Of a stretch of 64,000 bases of DNA, positions 1 through 10,562 are shown piece after piece. The stretch comes from Aralia elata. Its lineage: Eukaryota; Streptophyta; Magnoliopsida; Apiales; Araliaceae. The stretch lies in NCBI GenBank assembly GCA_034770075.1, contig CM068377.1, positions 69,046,358 to 69,110,357 of the forward strand, in the 5' to 3' direction. Position numbers and translations under genes: made by a program. How positions within the stretch are numbered: position 1 is the first letter of the stretch; each line of letters starts with the position of its first letter. The notes under the pieces are model-generated. The model did not search any database. It saw only the letters and a list, made by a program, of their open reading frames with translations, and was not told the DNA's origin.

Positions 1-17
1 CCCTTAGCGACTCCCTT

Positions 18-464
18 GTGAATATATTAACTTTGCTACTAGCACAAAACAAAATTACCGAACTGGCTCCCCCAGCGGATCCTAAGGGCAAGAGGTATGA
101 CCCCAGCAAAAGGCGCGCGCACCATTTGGGTTCCCCTGGTTATGATACGCAAGAATGCTGGTCTTTAAAGCATAAAATTCAAAACCTAAAAGAAAGCGGT
201 GAGATTGTGGTAACGCCGCCTGAACAGCCCAACGTTCATACCAACCCTCTCCCTCAACACAATGCAAAAGGTGTAACTATGATTGGCACTGGGAAAGTGG
301 GAAATCACATGTATTTAAGGAAGATTGAAGAGTATACTCCACGATTCAAGACTGGAGCCATGGGAAGAGAGTATTCAGAAAGTAGCCATGTAGTGAGACA
401 AGAGTTGGCAAATATAAACGCGCAGTTGAGTCAACTATCCGAATTAATTATGTACCAACATTAG
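18..464 (+). pseudogene. Tat gag fragment, first knuckle copy
   Basis: This frame matches the part of the 41003-44038 Gag around the APPSDPKGRRFDPSKRCAYH block. The knuckle is damaged: the first Cys of the C-x2-H-x5-H-x4-C pattern is Arg and the second His is Tyr, while the last Cys is kept. The frame then diverges into an unrelated tail and ends at a stop at 464. It is not a working nucleocapsid. It may belong to a different Tat subfamily from the frame that follows. Confidence 0.7.
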
Positions 465-608
465 CTCGCGCGACAAATGATTAGTCAATCTTTGAATACT
501 AAATCAACCACAGCTCCTCCTAGAGTTATTTCCCTCACTGAGGAGGATCAGACCAAGCTCTAAGAATAAGAAAGTTGGGAGGATAAGATAGCTAGGGAGG
601 CTAGGCTG

Positions 609-1097
609 GTGAACAAAGAAAGGATAAACCGTGTGTTGGCTATGAATCGACAGTTTACCCCTCTAGGACAAACCAAGGAACAAATGCTGCACTTATTGTT
701 AAGCAAGGGAAAGGTCACAAAATTGTTGCCACCCATCAGCCCTTGCTCAAAGAGATATGATCCCACAAAGATTTGCCTGTATCATTCAAATTCGCTAGGC
801 CATGCCACAGAGGAATGTTGGGCCCTTCAACATAAGATTCAAAACTTCATTAATGTCGGGGAGTTGAGAATAGCAAGCAATGTCGACGCTCTCACTGTTG
901 AGGGAAATACCCTGGAAACGAAGGGTTTGTCATACCTATTAGTGATAGGAAGTTCGGACGAGGTTGTGGTTGTGATCACATATTTGGAAGGCATAGAAAC
1001 CGGACCCATTGTGATTCAGGGAGCGACAAAAGAAACGAAGAAGGCCCTTGAACCTTTTGTGTTGCATCAAGACCACAACATCCCATCACCAATTTGA
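609..1097 (+). pseudogene. Tat gag fragment, second knuckle copy
   Basis: This frame repeats the same Gag segment as the one 150 bp upstream. It begins with an FTPLG-type block and a knuckle reading CLYHSNSLGHATEEC, in which all four Cys/His positions are kept. The two copies are clearly different in sequence, so this is not a recent tandem duplication. Non-coding decay between 1098 and 1201 still shows the PW block of the intact relative when other frames are read. Confidence 0.7.
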
Positions 1098-1201
1098 AGG
1101 CAGTTCCTTGGAGTTTTGGGAAAGAAATGGAAGAAGCAACTGAATGCACTGCCATCTTACCTAAGAAAAACCATATGTATCTACTGAAGTGAGTAATAAA
1201 G

Positions 1202-1786
1202 TTGATAATGAAGTCTGTGGTAAAAATACCCGAAGAAAAGGCAATTGAATTCCTCACCAAGATGGGACATAATGAGGTAAAAATTATGAAATCACTTGAA
1301 GAAGCTCCAGCTCAAGTCTCCATCCTCGATTTAATTTTGGCATCCGAAGATCATCAGAAAGTATTAATCCAAGTCCTGGAAGAGGCACATCTCCCCAAAA
1401 CTCTGGACACAGAGAAATTTAGCCACTCGATTGTTCATATCCTAGATAGTAACGTGATCTCTTTCACCGACGACGACATACTAGCCGAAGGGACTGGTCA
1501 TCACAAACTATTACATATCGCGGTAATCTCCTCAGGATATGTATTAGGCGGTGTGCTAATTGACAGAGGATCAACCTTGAATATATGCCCTTACGATACC
1601 CTGGAAAAAATGAATATCAATCCCAATTGAATCCAAAGTAGCCACGTGGTGGTCAGGGCGTTTATGGATCAAAAAGGGACACTGTAGGAGAAATCGAACT
1701 TCCTATGGGGATAGGTCCCTATACCTTCAATATCTCGTTCCAGGTGTTGAATATCACTACCGGATATAATCTGTTGTTGGGGCAAC
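1202..1786 (+). pseudogene. Tat gag-protease remnant
   Basis: The frame at 1202-1630 follows the intact relative through the EKAIEFL block, the SFTDDDI block and the aspartic protease motif. The active-site triplet reads D-R-G where the relative has D-G-G, so the enzyme would be dead. After the stop at about 1630 the match continues in another frame to the NLLLG block, where the chromovirus LTR interrupts it at 1787. Confidence 0.75.
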
Positions 1787-4527
1787 TGTGACACCCCCAA
1801 ATCTAGGTACTTCAATTCCTCAGATTTGGTGTTCACTATATCATTCATTCATAACTAACTACACATAATAAAGGATAATTAAATTAAGCTGAATGAAATA
1901 TCTTCCCACAATAGGGATTACAACTTAAAATCTCTTAAATAAACAAATCCCAAGTCATCTACCTTTATTACAACGTTGCGGAATTAAAACATAAAATTAA
2001 ACAAGTCTTATTACAAAGAACTGAAACAAATAGACTAAACATCTTCATTTGCTCATCTTGCCCTTGCCCTTCCTAGTGGACGACTCATCCGACTTTTCAG
2101 GTTTAGCTGCACTGTTTTATGCAAGTGTGAGTAAACAATTGCCCACAAGTATGATAACAATAACATTTATATGATTAACGGAATTGATCTTAACTAAGGA
2201 GTAATAGTCTTTCTAAAAATCAATCAATAACAAATCAAAGATCTGAAAGCTCAATAGACAGCTTAGCTCTAGAACTGAATATGGATTCAAGATTAAAAGT
2301 ATATCTGAGGGTCATAAGACCTCGAACTATGCCCTAGGTTAACAAGTATTTCTACCGTAACCTTTAACAGTCATGAAGACTATGGACTATCCATCTCGTA
2401 CTATGGGGGGATCAGCCCTTTGTACAATATATTGTGCACAAACATTTAAACGTTGTTGCGTAGTTAATCCCCTATATTAGGGTTGTTCATCTTAGTTTAG
2501 CATCAGAATCCGTACCAAAAGAAACTTGGTTTGGAAAAACTTCAAGGTATTCTAAGTCTTTGAAACGCTCATCAACTATGGACTAGCTGAATCAATAAAG
2601 GTTTGCTAGTCACTAAAGCTTTTGATCAACAATAAAAATTGTACAATAGGACTTATGTTCAAAATTTGAATAACAATCAATGATCGAATAATAAATGACT
2701 GAAATAAAACATAAGCACTTGACATGATAACAACCTTGCTTGAATAATAATAAGCTAAGGTTAATAAGCTTACTCTATGAAAGTAAACTTGCTTTAAATG
2801 AAATAATAAGATTAATGGAGGAAAAACTTGCCTCGTGCGTAGATTACAGGTTTAAATAATTCACGTTCCTTAATCAACCTATACATTTCGATTATAAAAT
2901 GGTAACAATAATTAGTTACAGAATTATAAGCACTTTAGGATTTGCTTTATCCAGTTTTATTGAAACATCTCAATTGTCATTCGATATTCAACAAGTACTT
3001 GCTTAACAACCAATGTGGTATTTTATTAATCATTTAATATCTTAGCCTAAGCTTTATACATGCACATGGCCATATAACAACATCACAAAGAAAAGAAAAT
3101 TTATTTATTTATTTTTAATTTTTTTTATTTCCTGTTCCACCGCCGGGGCGGTGAATTCCTTTACAAAACCGTAGCCGGGGCGAAGACACCGTCGGGGTGA
3201 GGATTCTAGTTCAATTCTGGGGCCGGGGCGACTAGACCGCCGGGGCAACAAAAACAGTTTATTTCTACCGCCGGGGCGGTAGACTTGACTGATAGCTTCT
3301 GCAAAAACGCGAACCAGAGCAACTTCAGACCAAATTTTCCAAATTCTATCATCCGACTTATAAATTAAACATACCTAGAAATCAAACATGATGTAAAACA
3401 GTTACCCAACATTTTTCTATCAATTCTAACTATTATAAACACATAATCAACCAATTAAAAACCAAAAATTTACTGTTTGAACAAAGTATTCATATTTTGG
3501 CCTATTTGATAAAATTAAACACTGTAAATTCATCTCTACACCATTTTAATCCATTCCATTTGCATTCTTTTTGTTTTCCATCATATTAACATAATCAAAG
3601 GCAATTTACCGATTAATAATCTAATTGAACATCAATTTTCATACATATAAGCCATACATGAAATAAAACTCTGTAAAACCAAAAACTCAATTCTAAAGCA
3701 TGTTTTTCATGGATTAATTCCTTCAAATAGGTTTATAAACTTCATATAATCACTAATACATGCATATTATCAAATACAACCAACTAATTCATGCATTGAG
3801 CGATTATAATCACATACAAATAAGTAAAAAAAATTCTTATATAGTGAAGAAATTATTTTACAATAAAGTGTTCTGAGAAAATATAACTAAACTTTAGAAT
3901 TGACCTTCTATTGCTTTGAAATCTTAGTTAATCATCCTTGCTTCAATTCTTGATTCCAATTTCTAAAAATTCTCTCTTCTTCTCTGTATTTTATCTTTTT
4001 CTGGCTTATGAAAATAAACTGATAAAACCTCACGTGGTTTTATCAATTCATCAGTTACAAACCAAACAACCTTATCAGTTAAAAAAACTAAAAGGTCACA
4101 ACGCCTTGTTTGGCTAGACCCTAAAGAAAAAATTCATTTTTACCAACTAAGGGTCACAAGGCCTTGTTTGGTTTAACTAAAATTAACCCTTCTTCCATTT
4201 ATTTTAATAACTCATTATACTATATAGTTTAATTGTCACACTTTCAATTTAATTCAACCTATTATTAAATAAATCTAATTAAACCTTACTAATTTAATTA
4301 TAACCTTTATTCAAATAAATCATTTATTCATCTAATTTAATTATTAAATTAAATTAGAATAGACACATCAAACTACATTAAAATTACAATTAACATAATT
4401 ACACTAAAATGAATTACTCCACAATAACTTTATCAATTATTTATTTTTGCTCAATAAATAAATTAACAAAAATATTTATTTAACTCAATAAATATTTTAT
4501 TTATTCACAAAATTTACATTCGTTACA
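1787..4527 (-). repeat. 3' LTR of the minus-strand chromovirus (2741 bp)
   Basis: The left edge reads TGTGACACCCCC and the right edge ...CGTTACA, giving TG...CA ends. On the minus strand the LTR starts TGTAACG directly after a purine-rich tract, the usual layout of a gypsy 3' LTR. It is AT-rich except for the GC-rich motif cluster near 3139-3283. No coding frame of note lies inside. The second LTR is not in the window. Confidence 0.8.
3139..3283. repeat. Cluster of GC-rich palindromic motifs in the LTR
   Basis: The 14-bp near-palindrome ACCGCCGGGGCGGT occurs at both edges (3139-3152 and 3270-3283). Degenerate relatives lie between (GCCGGGGCGA, ACCGTCGGGGTGA, GACCGCCGGGGCAA). The surroundings are strongly AT-rich, so the cluster stands out. 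Its function is unknown. Confidence 0.75.
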
Positions 4528-4602
4528 TCCTTCCCTCCTTAAAACAATTTTGTCCCCAGAATCACAACGTAATCAATTCGACCGTTACATTCTCCCCTCC
4601 TT
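4528..4602 (-). other. Polypurine tract, duplicated with the LTR start
   Basis: On the minus strand AAGGAGGGAAGGA (4540-4528) directly precedes the LTR start TGTAACG. About 62 bp upstream, AAGGAGGGGAGAA (4602-4590) precedes another TGTAACGG. Both are preceded by a GGGGACAAAAT block. The PPT primes plus-strand DNA synthesis, so the inner copy looks like a duplicated tract-LTR junction. Confidence 0.7.
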
Positions 4603-4637
4603 ACAAGGATTTTGTCCCCAGAATCGCAATACATTAA

Positions 4638-5758
4638 TTAAACAAATAATTGAGGATAGTTTTGCATCATTCTCTCTTCGAGTTCCCACGTTACTTTTTC
4701 AGCGTCGTGGTTCCTCCAGATTACCTTCACTGAAGGCATAATTTTATTCTTGAGAACCTGTTCTTTCCTGTCAATTATCTGCACATGAACCTCTTCATAG
4801 GACAAATCTTTCTCAAAGTGAATTGGTTCATATTGTATAACATATTTATAATCGGGCTTGTACGGTCGTAACACCGATATGTGGAAGACATTGTGAATGT
4901 GGCCTAACTCGGGAGGTAAAGCTACTTCATAAGCCACCTCTCCCACTCTTTTCAACACCTCAAAGGGTCCAATAAATTGCGGAATCGGCTTACCCTTTTT
5001 ACCAAATCTGATCTTTCCCTTCCAGGGAGATACTTTGAGAAATACAAAACTGCCGATGTCGAATTCTCTATTCTGTCGGTGCTTATCTGCATATTTCTTT
5101 TGCCTGTCTTGAGTAGCTAACAATATGGCTCTTATCACCTTGACGACCTCAGCAGTTTGTTGTACCAGTTCAGGTCTCAATAGTTGACGTTCACCAACCT
5201 CATCCCAACATAATGGAGTTTTGCACTTTCTTTCGTATAACGCTTCATAAGGCGGCATTCCAATGCTTGCGTGATAGCTATTATTATAGGCAAACTCGAC
5301 CAGTGGTAAATGGTCATCCCAGTTTCCTTTGAAGTTCATGACACACGCGCGTAACATATCTTCTAACATTTGTATTGTTCTTTCACTTTGACCATCAGTT
5401 TGGGGATGATACGCTGTACTCATTCTCAACTGCGTCCCCATACAAGCTTGCAGACTCCTCCAAAATTTTGATGTGAAACGTGGATCTCTGTCTGGCACAA
5501 TTGATACTAGAACTTCGTGCCTTAAGATAATCTCCCTGACGTATAACTTCGCCAACTGATCTAGGGAGAACCTGATTTTGATCGACAAGAAATGTGCTGA
5601 TTTCATCAGTTTGTCTACGATAACCCATATTGCGTCATAACCCTTCTTAGTAGTTGGAAGGCCTACCACAAAATCCATCGTGATATGCTCCCACTTCCAT
5701 TATGGTATCTCCAAGGGCTGTAACAAACACTTGGCCTCTGATGTTCTATTTTGACTCT
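4638..5758 (-). pseudogene. Chromovirus integrase with chromodomain
   Basis: A 346-residue frame runs from 5678 to 4638. It holds the integrase catalytic core: Asp in the MDFVVGLP block, Asp in VPDRDPRF and Glu in TDGQSERTIQ. A GPF-type block near residue 240 (FIGPFEVLKRVGEVAYEVALP) follows, then a C-terminal chromodomain-like segment of about 50 residues containing VKVIWRNH and TWELEE. Chromodomains steer chromovirus insertion to marked chromatin. The N-terminal zinc-binding part lies in the neighbouring frame, separated by a stop at 5759 and a further stop just before the WKWEH block. Core residues look intact, but the polyprotein is broken. Confidence 0.88.
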
Positions 5759-6551
5759 CTAACAAGTTAAGCACTTTGCAACACACTCAGTAACTTCTCT
5801 TTTCATATTTGGCCACCAGAAATATTGGCGAAGATCCTGGTACATTTTTGTACTTCCCGGGTGAACTGAAAATCTTGAACTCTGAGCTTCGTTCAAAATC
5901 TCTTCTCTGATTTCTTGCACCAACGGAACCCAGATTCTACCTTCAAATCTCAGCAACCCTTCGGTATCAATTTTGAACTTAAGCTCCTCACCCTCAATCA
6001 CCTTTTTCCGAATTTTATCACACTCCTCATCCTGGAGTTGCGCTTCCTTTACCTTGGTTACCAAGGTTGATTGGGTTTCCATCTGGAATAGTTTTTCATT
6101 CGGCTCTGCCAGATATTTCACCTCTAACTCCAACTTAGCCATTTCCGCTATGAGTTTCTCCTGAGCAGTTAATAAAGATAACTTCTCCCTACCCTTCCTG
6201 CTCAAAGCGTCAGCAACCACATTAGCTTTCCCCAGATGGTATAGAATTTCACAATCGTAATCTTTGATCAATTCTATCCATCGTCTCTGACGCATATTTA
6301 AATCGTTCTGTGTGAAAATATACTTGAGACTTTTATGGTCCGTGTATATCTCACACTTCTCCCCATAGAGATAGTGCCTCCAAATTTTTAAAGCAAACAC
6401 CACGGCTGCTAGCTCTAGATCATGGGTCGGATACCCTTTCTCATAATCTTTTAATTGGCGTGATGCATAGGCGATAACCTTACCGTTCTACATAAGCACG
6501 CAACCTAACCCCTTGTACGATGCGTCACTATACACCACAAAATTCTCTGTA
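5759..6551 (-). pseudogene. Chromovirus RNase H and integrase zinc-binding region
   Basis: The 214-residue frame (6403-5759) includes RNase H features: IYTDHKSLKYIF with its catalytic Asp and the ADALSRK end. The integrase H2C2 region follows: HPGSTKMY, the FWWPNMK block and a final KCLTC. Upstream, to 6551, the start of RNase H can be read but carries an in-frame TAG (about 6488) where relatives commonly have Gln. RNase H removes the RNA strand during reverse transcription. Confidence 0.85.
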
Positions 6552-7343
6552 TTATCCGATAAAGACAACACAGGTGCTGAACTCAAACGTCTCTTCAACT
6601 CTTGAAAACTTTCTTCGCATTTCTCCGTCCAAACGAACTTCACTGAACTTCACTGATTTCTCCGTCAACGGAGAGGCGATACTGGAGAAATCTTGAATAA
6701 AATGCCTATAATAACCCACCAATCCCAAGAAACTCCTTACTTCTGACGGTATTTTCGGCTGATCCCAGTTCATTACAGCTTCCACTTTCGCCGGATCTAC
6801 CGAAATCCCGTCTCTATCAATAACATGCCCAAGGAATTGGACACGCTCCAACCAAAATTCACATTTGGAGAATTTCGCATATAATTTCTCCCTCCTTAAC
6901 GCTTCCAAAGTCACCTTCATGTGTTCCACATGCTCTTCCTGAGTTTTGGAATTTACCAGAATATCGTCTATGAATACCACTACGAATTTATCCAAAAATA
7001 GTTTAAACACTCTATTCATTAAATCCATAAATGCTGCAGGTATGTTTGTTAAACCAAATGACATAACTAAAAACTTATAGTGGCCATATCTAGTTCGGAA
7101 TGCTGTCTTTGGTATGTCTTCCTTTCTCACTTTCAACTGATGGTACCCACTTCGCAGATCTGTCTTTGAAAAATATCTCGCTCCCTTCAGCTGATCAAAC
7201 AGGTCATCGATCCTTGGCAACGGATACTTATTTTTAATCGTGACCTTGTTTAACTCTCTATAATCAATGCAAAGACGCATTGATCCGTCTTTCTTCTTAA
7301 CAAATAATACCGGTGCTCCCCACGACGAAACGCTCGGTAGAAT
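6552..7343 (-). pseudogene. Chromovirus reverse transcriptase
   Basis: The frame 7280-6552 contains the RT palm: CIDYRELNKVT, LPRIDDLFDQL, the TDLRSGYHQ block, the SFGLTN block and the active site VVFIDDILV with both Asp residues. The end shifts frame near 6640, where AACTTCACTG is directly repeated (a 10-bp tandem duplication). The N-terminal end is joined to the upstream frame only through a stop around 7344. It would copy element RNA into DNA if the frame were whole. Confidence 0.88.
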
Positions 7344-7826
7344 TTACTTCTTCTCTAGCAGCTCTTGCAGTTGCACCATCAACTCCTTCAACTCTATCGG
7401 AGCCATTCGATATGGGGCTTTTGATATAGGGGCTGTTCCCGGTGCTAGATCAATCACAAATTTAATTCCCCTATCTGGTGGTAGTCCCGGCAAATCATCA
7501 GGGAACACGTCCTCAAAATCCCTAATTACCGGTATCTCCTCCAGCTTTGCACCTACCTTTCGTGTATCAACTATGTAGGCTAGATATCCTACACATCCTT
7601 GCCTCAACATCTTCCTGGCCTGCATCATCGTCAGATAACTTGCTTGTCTAGGCGACTTGCTGCCATAAAACATTACCTTTGACGGAGTTATAAGGTGCAC
7701 ACACTTCTTTTGGCAATCAATAATTGCCCCATGATTGAACAACCAATCCATTCCTAGAATAATGTCAAACTCCCAAAGTTAAATTGGGATTAGGTTTACC
7801 GTCATCACATGACCCTTAATATCTAA
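7344..7826 (-). pseudogene. Chromovirus protease-RT linker
   Basis: The frame 7751-7344 starts at the MDWL block that follows the protease in chromoviruses. It continues through IRDFEDVFPDDLPGLPPDR and the PYRMAPIELKEL block that leads into RT, and ends in a stop immediately before the WGAPVLFV block. It shows that the polyprotein order is normal and only point lesions break it. Confidence 0.82.
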
Positions 7827-9134
7827 CTAACAGTTCTTGTGTACAAACTTAACATGAATCACTTCCCTATTCACAATTTCTATGTTCATAGGGTAATCTA
7901 ACTCTTCCTGTGATAACTCTAATTTTCTAGCAAAATCATCGGATATAAAAGAACACGTAGCACCCGAATCAAATAATACGTAAGCATTTACATTATTGAC
8001 CAGAATGATACCTAATACCACATCATTTGACTGCACAGTATCCTGCACCGTCATGTTGAATGTTCGAGCGGTAGGTCGATTAGATGACGTCGGTCCAGTG
8101 ATAGTTAAGTTGCCTCCACTGCTGTTTCCCTTTCCTCCGCTTGCTCCTCCTGAAGCTTTCTTAGGGCAATCTCGAGCAAAGTGATCCTTCGATCCACAAA
8201 TGAAACATGCTCCCTTTTTCGGACTGGGGCAATTTGGCGCAATGTGACCCTCTTGACCACAATTAAAGCATACCTTTCTACCCTTCAAGCAAACACCCAC
8301 GTGATTCTTCCCGTAGTTGCTGCACGCCTCCACCTTCTTCTTCTGATTTCCATGCTGACTTCCCGCAAAAACGTTATCATTCCACTTTCTCTTCTGTGCA
8401 CTGCCACTATGGCTACCACTTGCCTTATTCTCATTTTCATTCTTCTTATTCTTTTGCTCCTGATTGTACTTAGATAGAGCATAACTACCTCCTTCGGCGA
8501 TAATCGCCTTCTCCAGCACTGTCGCAAATGAATTCAATTGGAACATTGAAACCCGACTAAACAACCAGAGCTTCAGTCCCTGCTCAAACCTTCTAGCCGT
8601 TCTCTAATTCGTATTGACTTGATATGGTGCAAACCTCGCCAACTCGTTAAATCTTGTCGCATATTCAGGCACCGTCATCGTACCCTGCTTTAACTTTAGA
8701 AATTGCACCTCCATCTGATTCTGTACACTCGCCAGAAAATATGTTTCGAAAGACATCTCTTTGAATCTATCCCACGGAACTACCCCTTGACCACCTCGAG
8801 TTTTGTTAGCTTACCACCAATAGCTAGCTTCTGATTTCAGCATAAATGTTGTAAACGTAGTCTTTTGGTCCTCGCTGACCCTAGCGACGTCAAAAACTTT
8901 TTCCATCTCCATGACCTATGTTTGGGCTTTAATCGGATTCGTAGACCCTTGAAATTCTGGGGGTCCAACAGCCTTGAAGTCTTTAAAAGTTGTGGCCTGA
9001 GCTTGGGGTTGGTTTGCAAATGCTGCCATTAACAAATCCACCAATTGTTGCATTGGATTAGCGTTAGTTTCGTCATTGTTGTTTGTAGATCCCTCGGGAG
9101 TTTATTGACGTGTTGGTCTTCTTTTTGGCGGCAT
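7827..9134 (-). pseudogene. Chromovirus gag and protease
   Basis: The likely gag start is the ATG at 9134 (MPPKRRPT), followed by an early in-frame TAA. The capsid region is readable in pieces down to 8564. The frame 8564-7827 carries the nucleocapsid knuckles: CFNCGQEGHIAPNC and CFICGSKDHFARDC are complete CCHC motifs, and a third knuckle just upstream is missing one Cys (Tyr instead). The aspartic protease follows with DSGATCSFI. Gag packages the RNA and protease would cut the polyprotein. Confidence 0.85.
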
Positions 9135-9537
9135 CTTACTGTTAAGAATTTGCGCCATTAGATTATTGCTCAATTACTTGAGCATTTAAGCCTTAACTTA
9201 AACATTTATAAACAATCATATAGCACATAGCACATTTGATAAACTTTTGTATTTTATTCATTTACCACTTCAAAACTTAACATAGATAACATCATAGTTA
9301 TTTACATCATCTATCCTGAATTCATTATATTTCAGGATTACATCATCATATTCCTCTATTTATCCCATTTGAGATTTACATCATATTAGCTCTCTTAGAA
9401 AACAACTTATTATTACTGCTATTCGTAACCTATAACGACATTCCACGTCGCACGGCTTCTTCGCGTTCTTGCTTCATGATACGAATCATCGTCCTGCGAT
9501 CCATCACGTACCACGACAAATCCTCGAACTAAGTTGG
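9135..9537 (-). other. Untranslated stretch upstream of gag
   Basis: About 400 bp between gag and the coiled-coil frame. It is AT-rich with several stops in every frame I scanned. I see no motif beyond loose repeats of TTTACATCAT. Confidence 0.5.
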
Positions 9538-9943
9538 TTAATGAAAAACTCGATCCTGTGCCCTATCCATTGCTGTGTGGAAAACATGCTCCATCTCATC
9601 TATCTTGGCTTTCTTTGACTGCATCTTATCCTCAACATGGTCTGCTTGATCAGCAGCTTTCATCCACGCGTCCTCAACTCTAGCACGTTTTGTAGACTCT
9701 TCTCTTAGCTCACTCTTCAATTTCTCCACTTCAACTGATAACTCTTCTTTTTGGCTCTCTACCTGTACCAGCTTCGACTCCACGTCCCCAAGACGTATGT
9801 CAAGCTCCTCAATCTCATTATTCTTTTGCTCTATGGTGGTCTGACGATCTGCCACCTGCGCCTCCAACTCCTCCACCCTATCATGCAACTCTATGTTACG
9901 ATCATACACCTGCTCATACATCTGAACACCTAAGGAAGATAAT
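9538..9943 (-). CDS. Coiled-coil frame in the chromovirus leader, N-terminus cut off
   Basis: A 127-residue frame begins at the ATG at 9921, but the frame stays open upstream to 9943, exactly where the next LTR starts. The real N-terminus was therefore probably removed by that insertion. The protein is highly charged and dominated by heptad-like Glu/Lys/Leu/Val repeats (VEELEAQVADRQ, IEELDIRLGDVE, LSVEVEKLKSEL), typical of a parallel coiled coil. There is no catalytic motif. It lies on the same strand as, and upstream of, gag. I do not recognise a named family. It could be an accessory protein of the element or a captured host fragment; being open without stops in an otherwise decayed element is notable. 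Confidence 0.55.
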
Positions 9944-10309
9944 TGTAATACCCTGAATATTTATGAGGCTTATAAATGCGATCGTATATGGTTAGAGGTT
10001 AATTTAGTGACCTAAAACTAGGTATTTAGAAGTTTAAAACCTTAAGCCCTAATAAGATTCGAATTTATGTGCTTAATAAAGATCCAAATGATATTTCGAA
10101 GCAGGTGTTTTGTGATTATATTATGTAAACGATGAATTAGGTCAAATAAAAATTTTTAGTCAAGCTGCTTAGTCGTGCTTACATTAACAAAATGATTTGT
10201 CGTGCTTTCCACGATTTCACCAAGAAGTATCTTGACAAATTATTTTTGACAAGTTGTTGTGTCGTGCTTAAGAATGACAAAGTGATTTGTCGTGCTTACG
10301 GTAACAAGC

Positions 10310-10560
10310 TGCACTGTCGAGCTTAGAAGATATTTTCATTAAGGAGCTTAGATTACAAGCTGCATTGTCGAGCTTGGAAGATATTTTCATTGAAAAGCTT
10401 AGAAGATAGGTTTAATTGCAAGCTGCACTGTCGAGCTTAGAAGATATTTTTCATTGAGAAGCTTAGATTGCAAGCTGCATTGTCGAGCTTAGAAGATATT
10501 TTCATTGAGGAGCTTAGAAGATAGGCTCAATTGCAAGTTACATTGTCGAGCTTAGAAGAT
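10310..10560 (+). repeat. Tandem repeats with GCATTGTCGAGCTTAGAAG core
   Basis: About five imperfect copies of a unit of roughly 50-70 bp carry CAAGCTGCATTGTCGAGC, GAAGATATTTTCATTGAGG and AGCTTAGA. The array continues beyond the solo LTR at 13442-13535, so the insertion landed inside it. The repeats lie in the U3 half of the LTR, upstream of the TATA box. Confidence 0.75.
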
Positions 10561-10562
10561 AT

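Larger units (their letters stand above)
1..1786 (+). mobile_element. Decayed Tat-lineage Ty3/gypsy fragment (gag to protease)
   Basis: The three broken frames here align by eye, in order, with the intact gag-protease frame at 41003-44038. Shared blocks include the cysteine/histidine knuckle, the VPW linker block, the EERAIEFL-type block and the protease block ending in NLLLG. The piece is the 3' part of gag plus protease. It stops where the LTR at 1787 begins, so it served as the insertion target of the neighbouring chromovirus. It continues to the left outside the window, and its pol lies beyond the inserted DNA and is not seen. It is more diverged from 41003-44038 than a recent copy would be. 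Confidence 0.8.
1787..9943 (-). mobile_element. Tekay/Del-like chromovirus (Ty3/gypsy), 5' part missing
   Basis: Read on the minus strand the order is coiled-coil frame, gag with CCHC knuckles, protease, RT, RNase H, integrase with C-terminal chromodomain, polypurine tract (PPT), 3' LTR. The chromodomain and the long LTR point to the Tekay/Del branch of chromoviruses. The 5' LTR and PBS are missing because another element starts at 9944. Several stops and frameshifts make the element inactive. The left LTR edge interrupts Tat protease sequence; the other flank is not visible, so no TSD can be checked. Confidence 0.88.
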
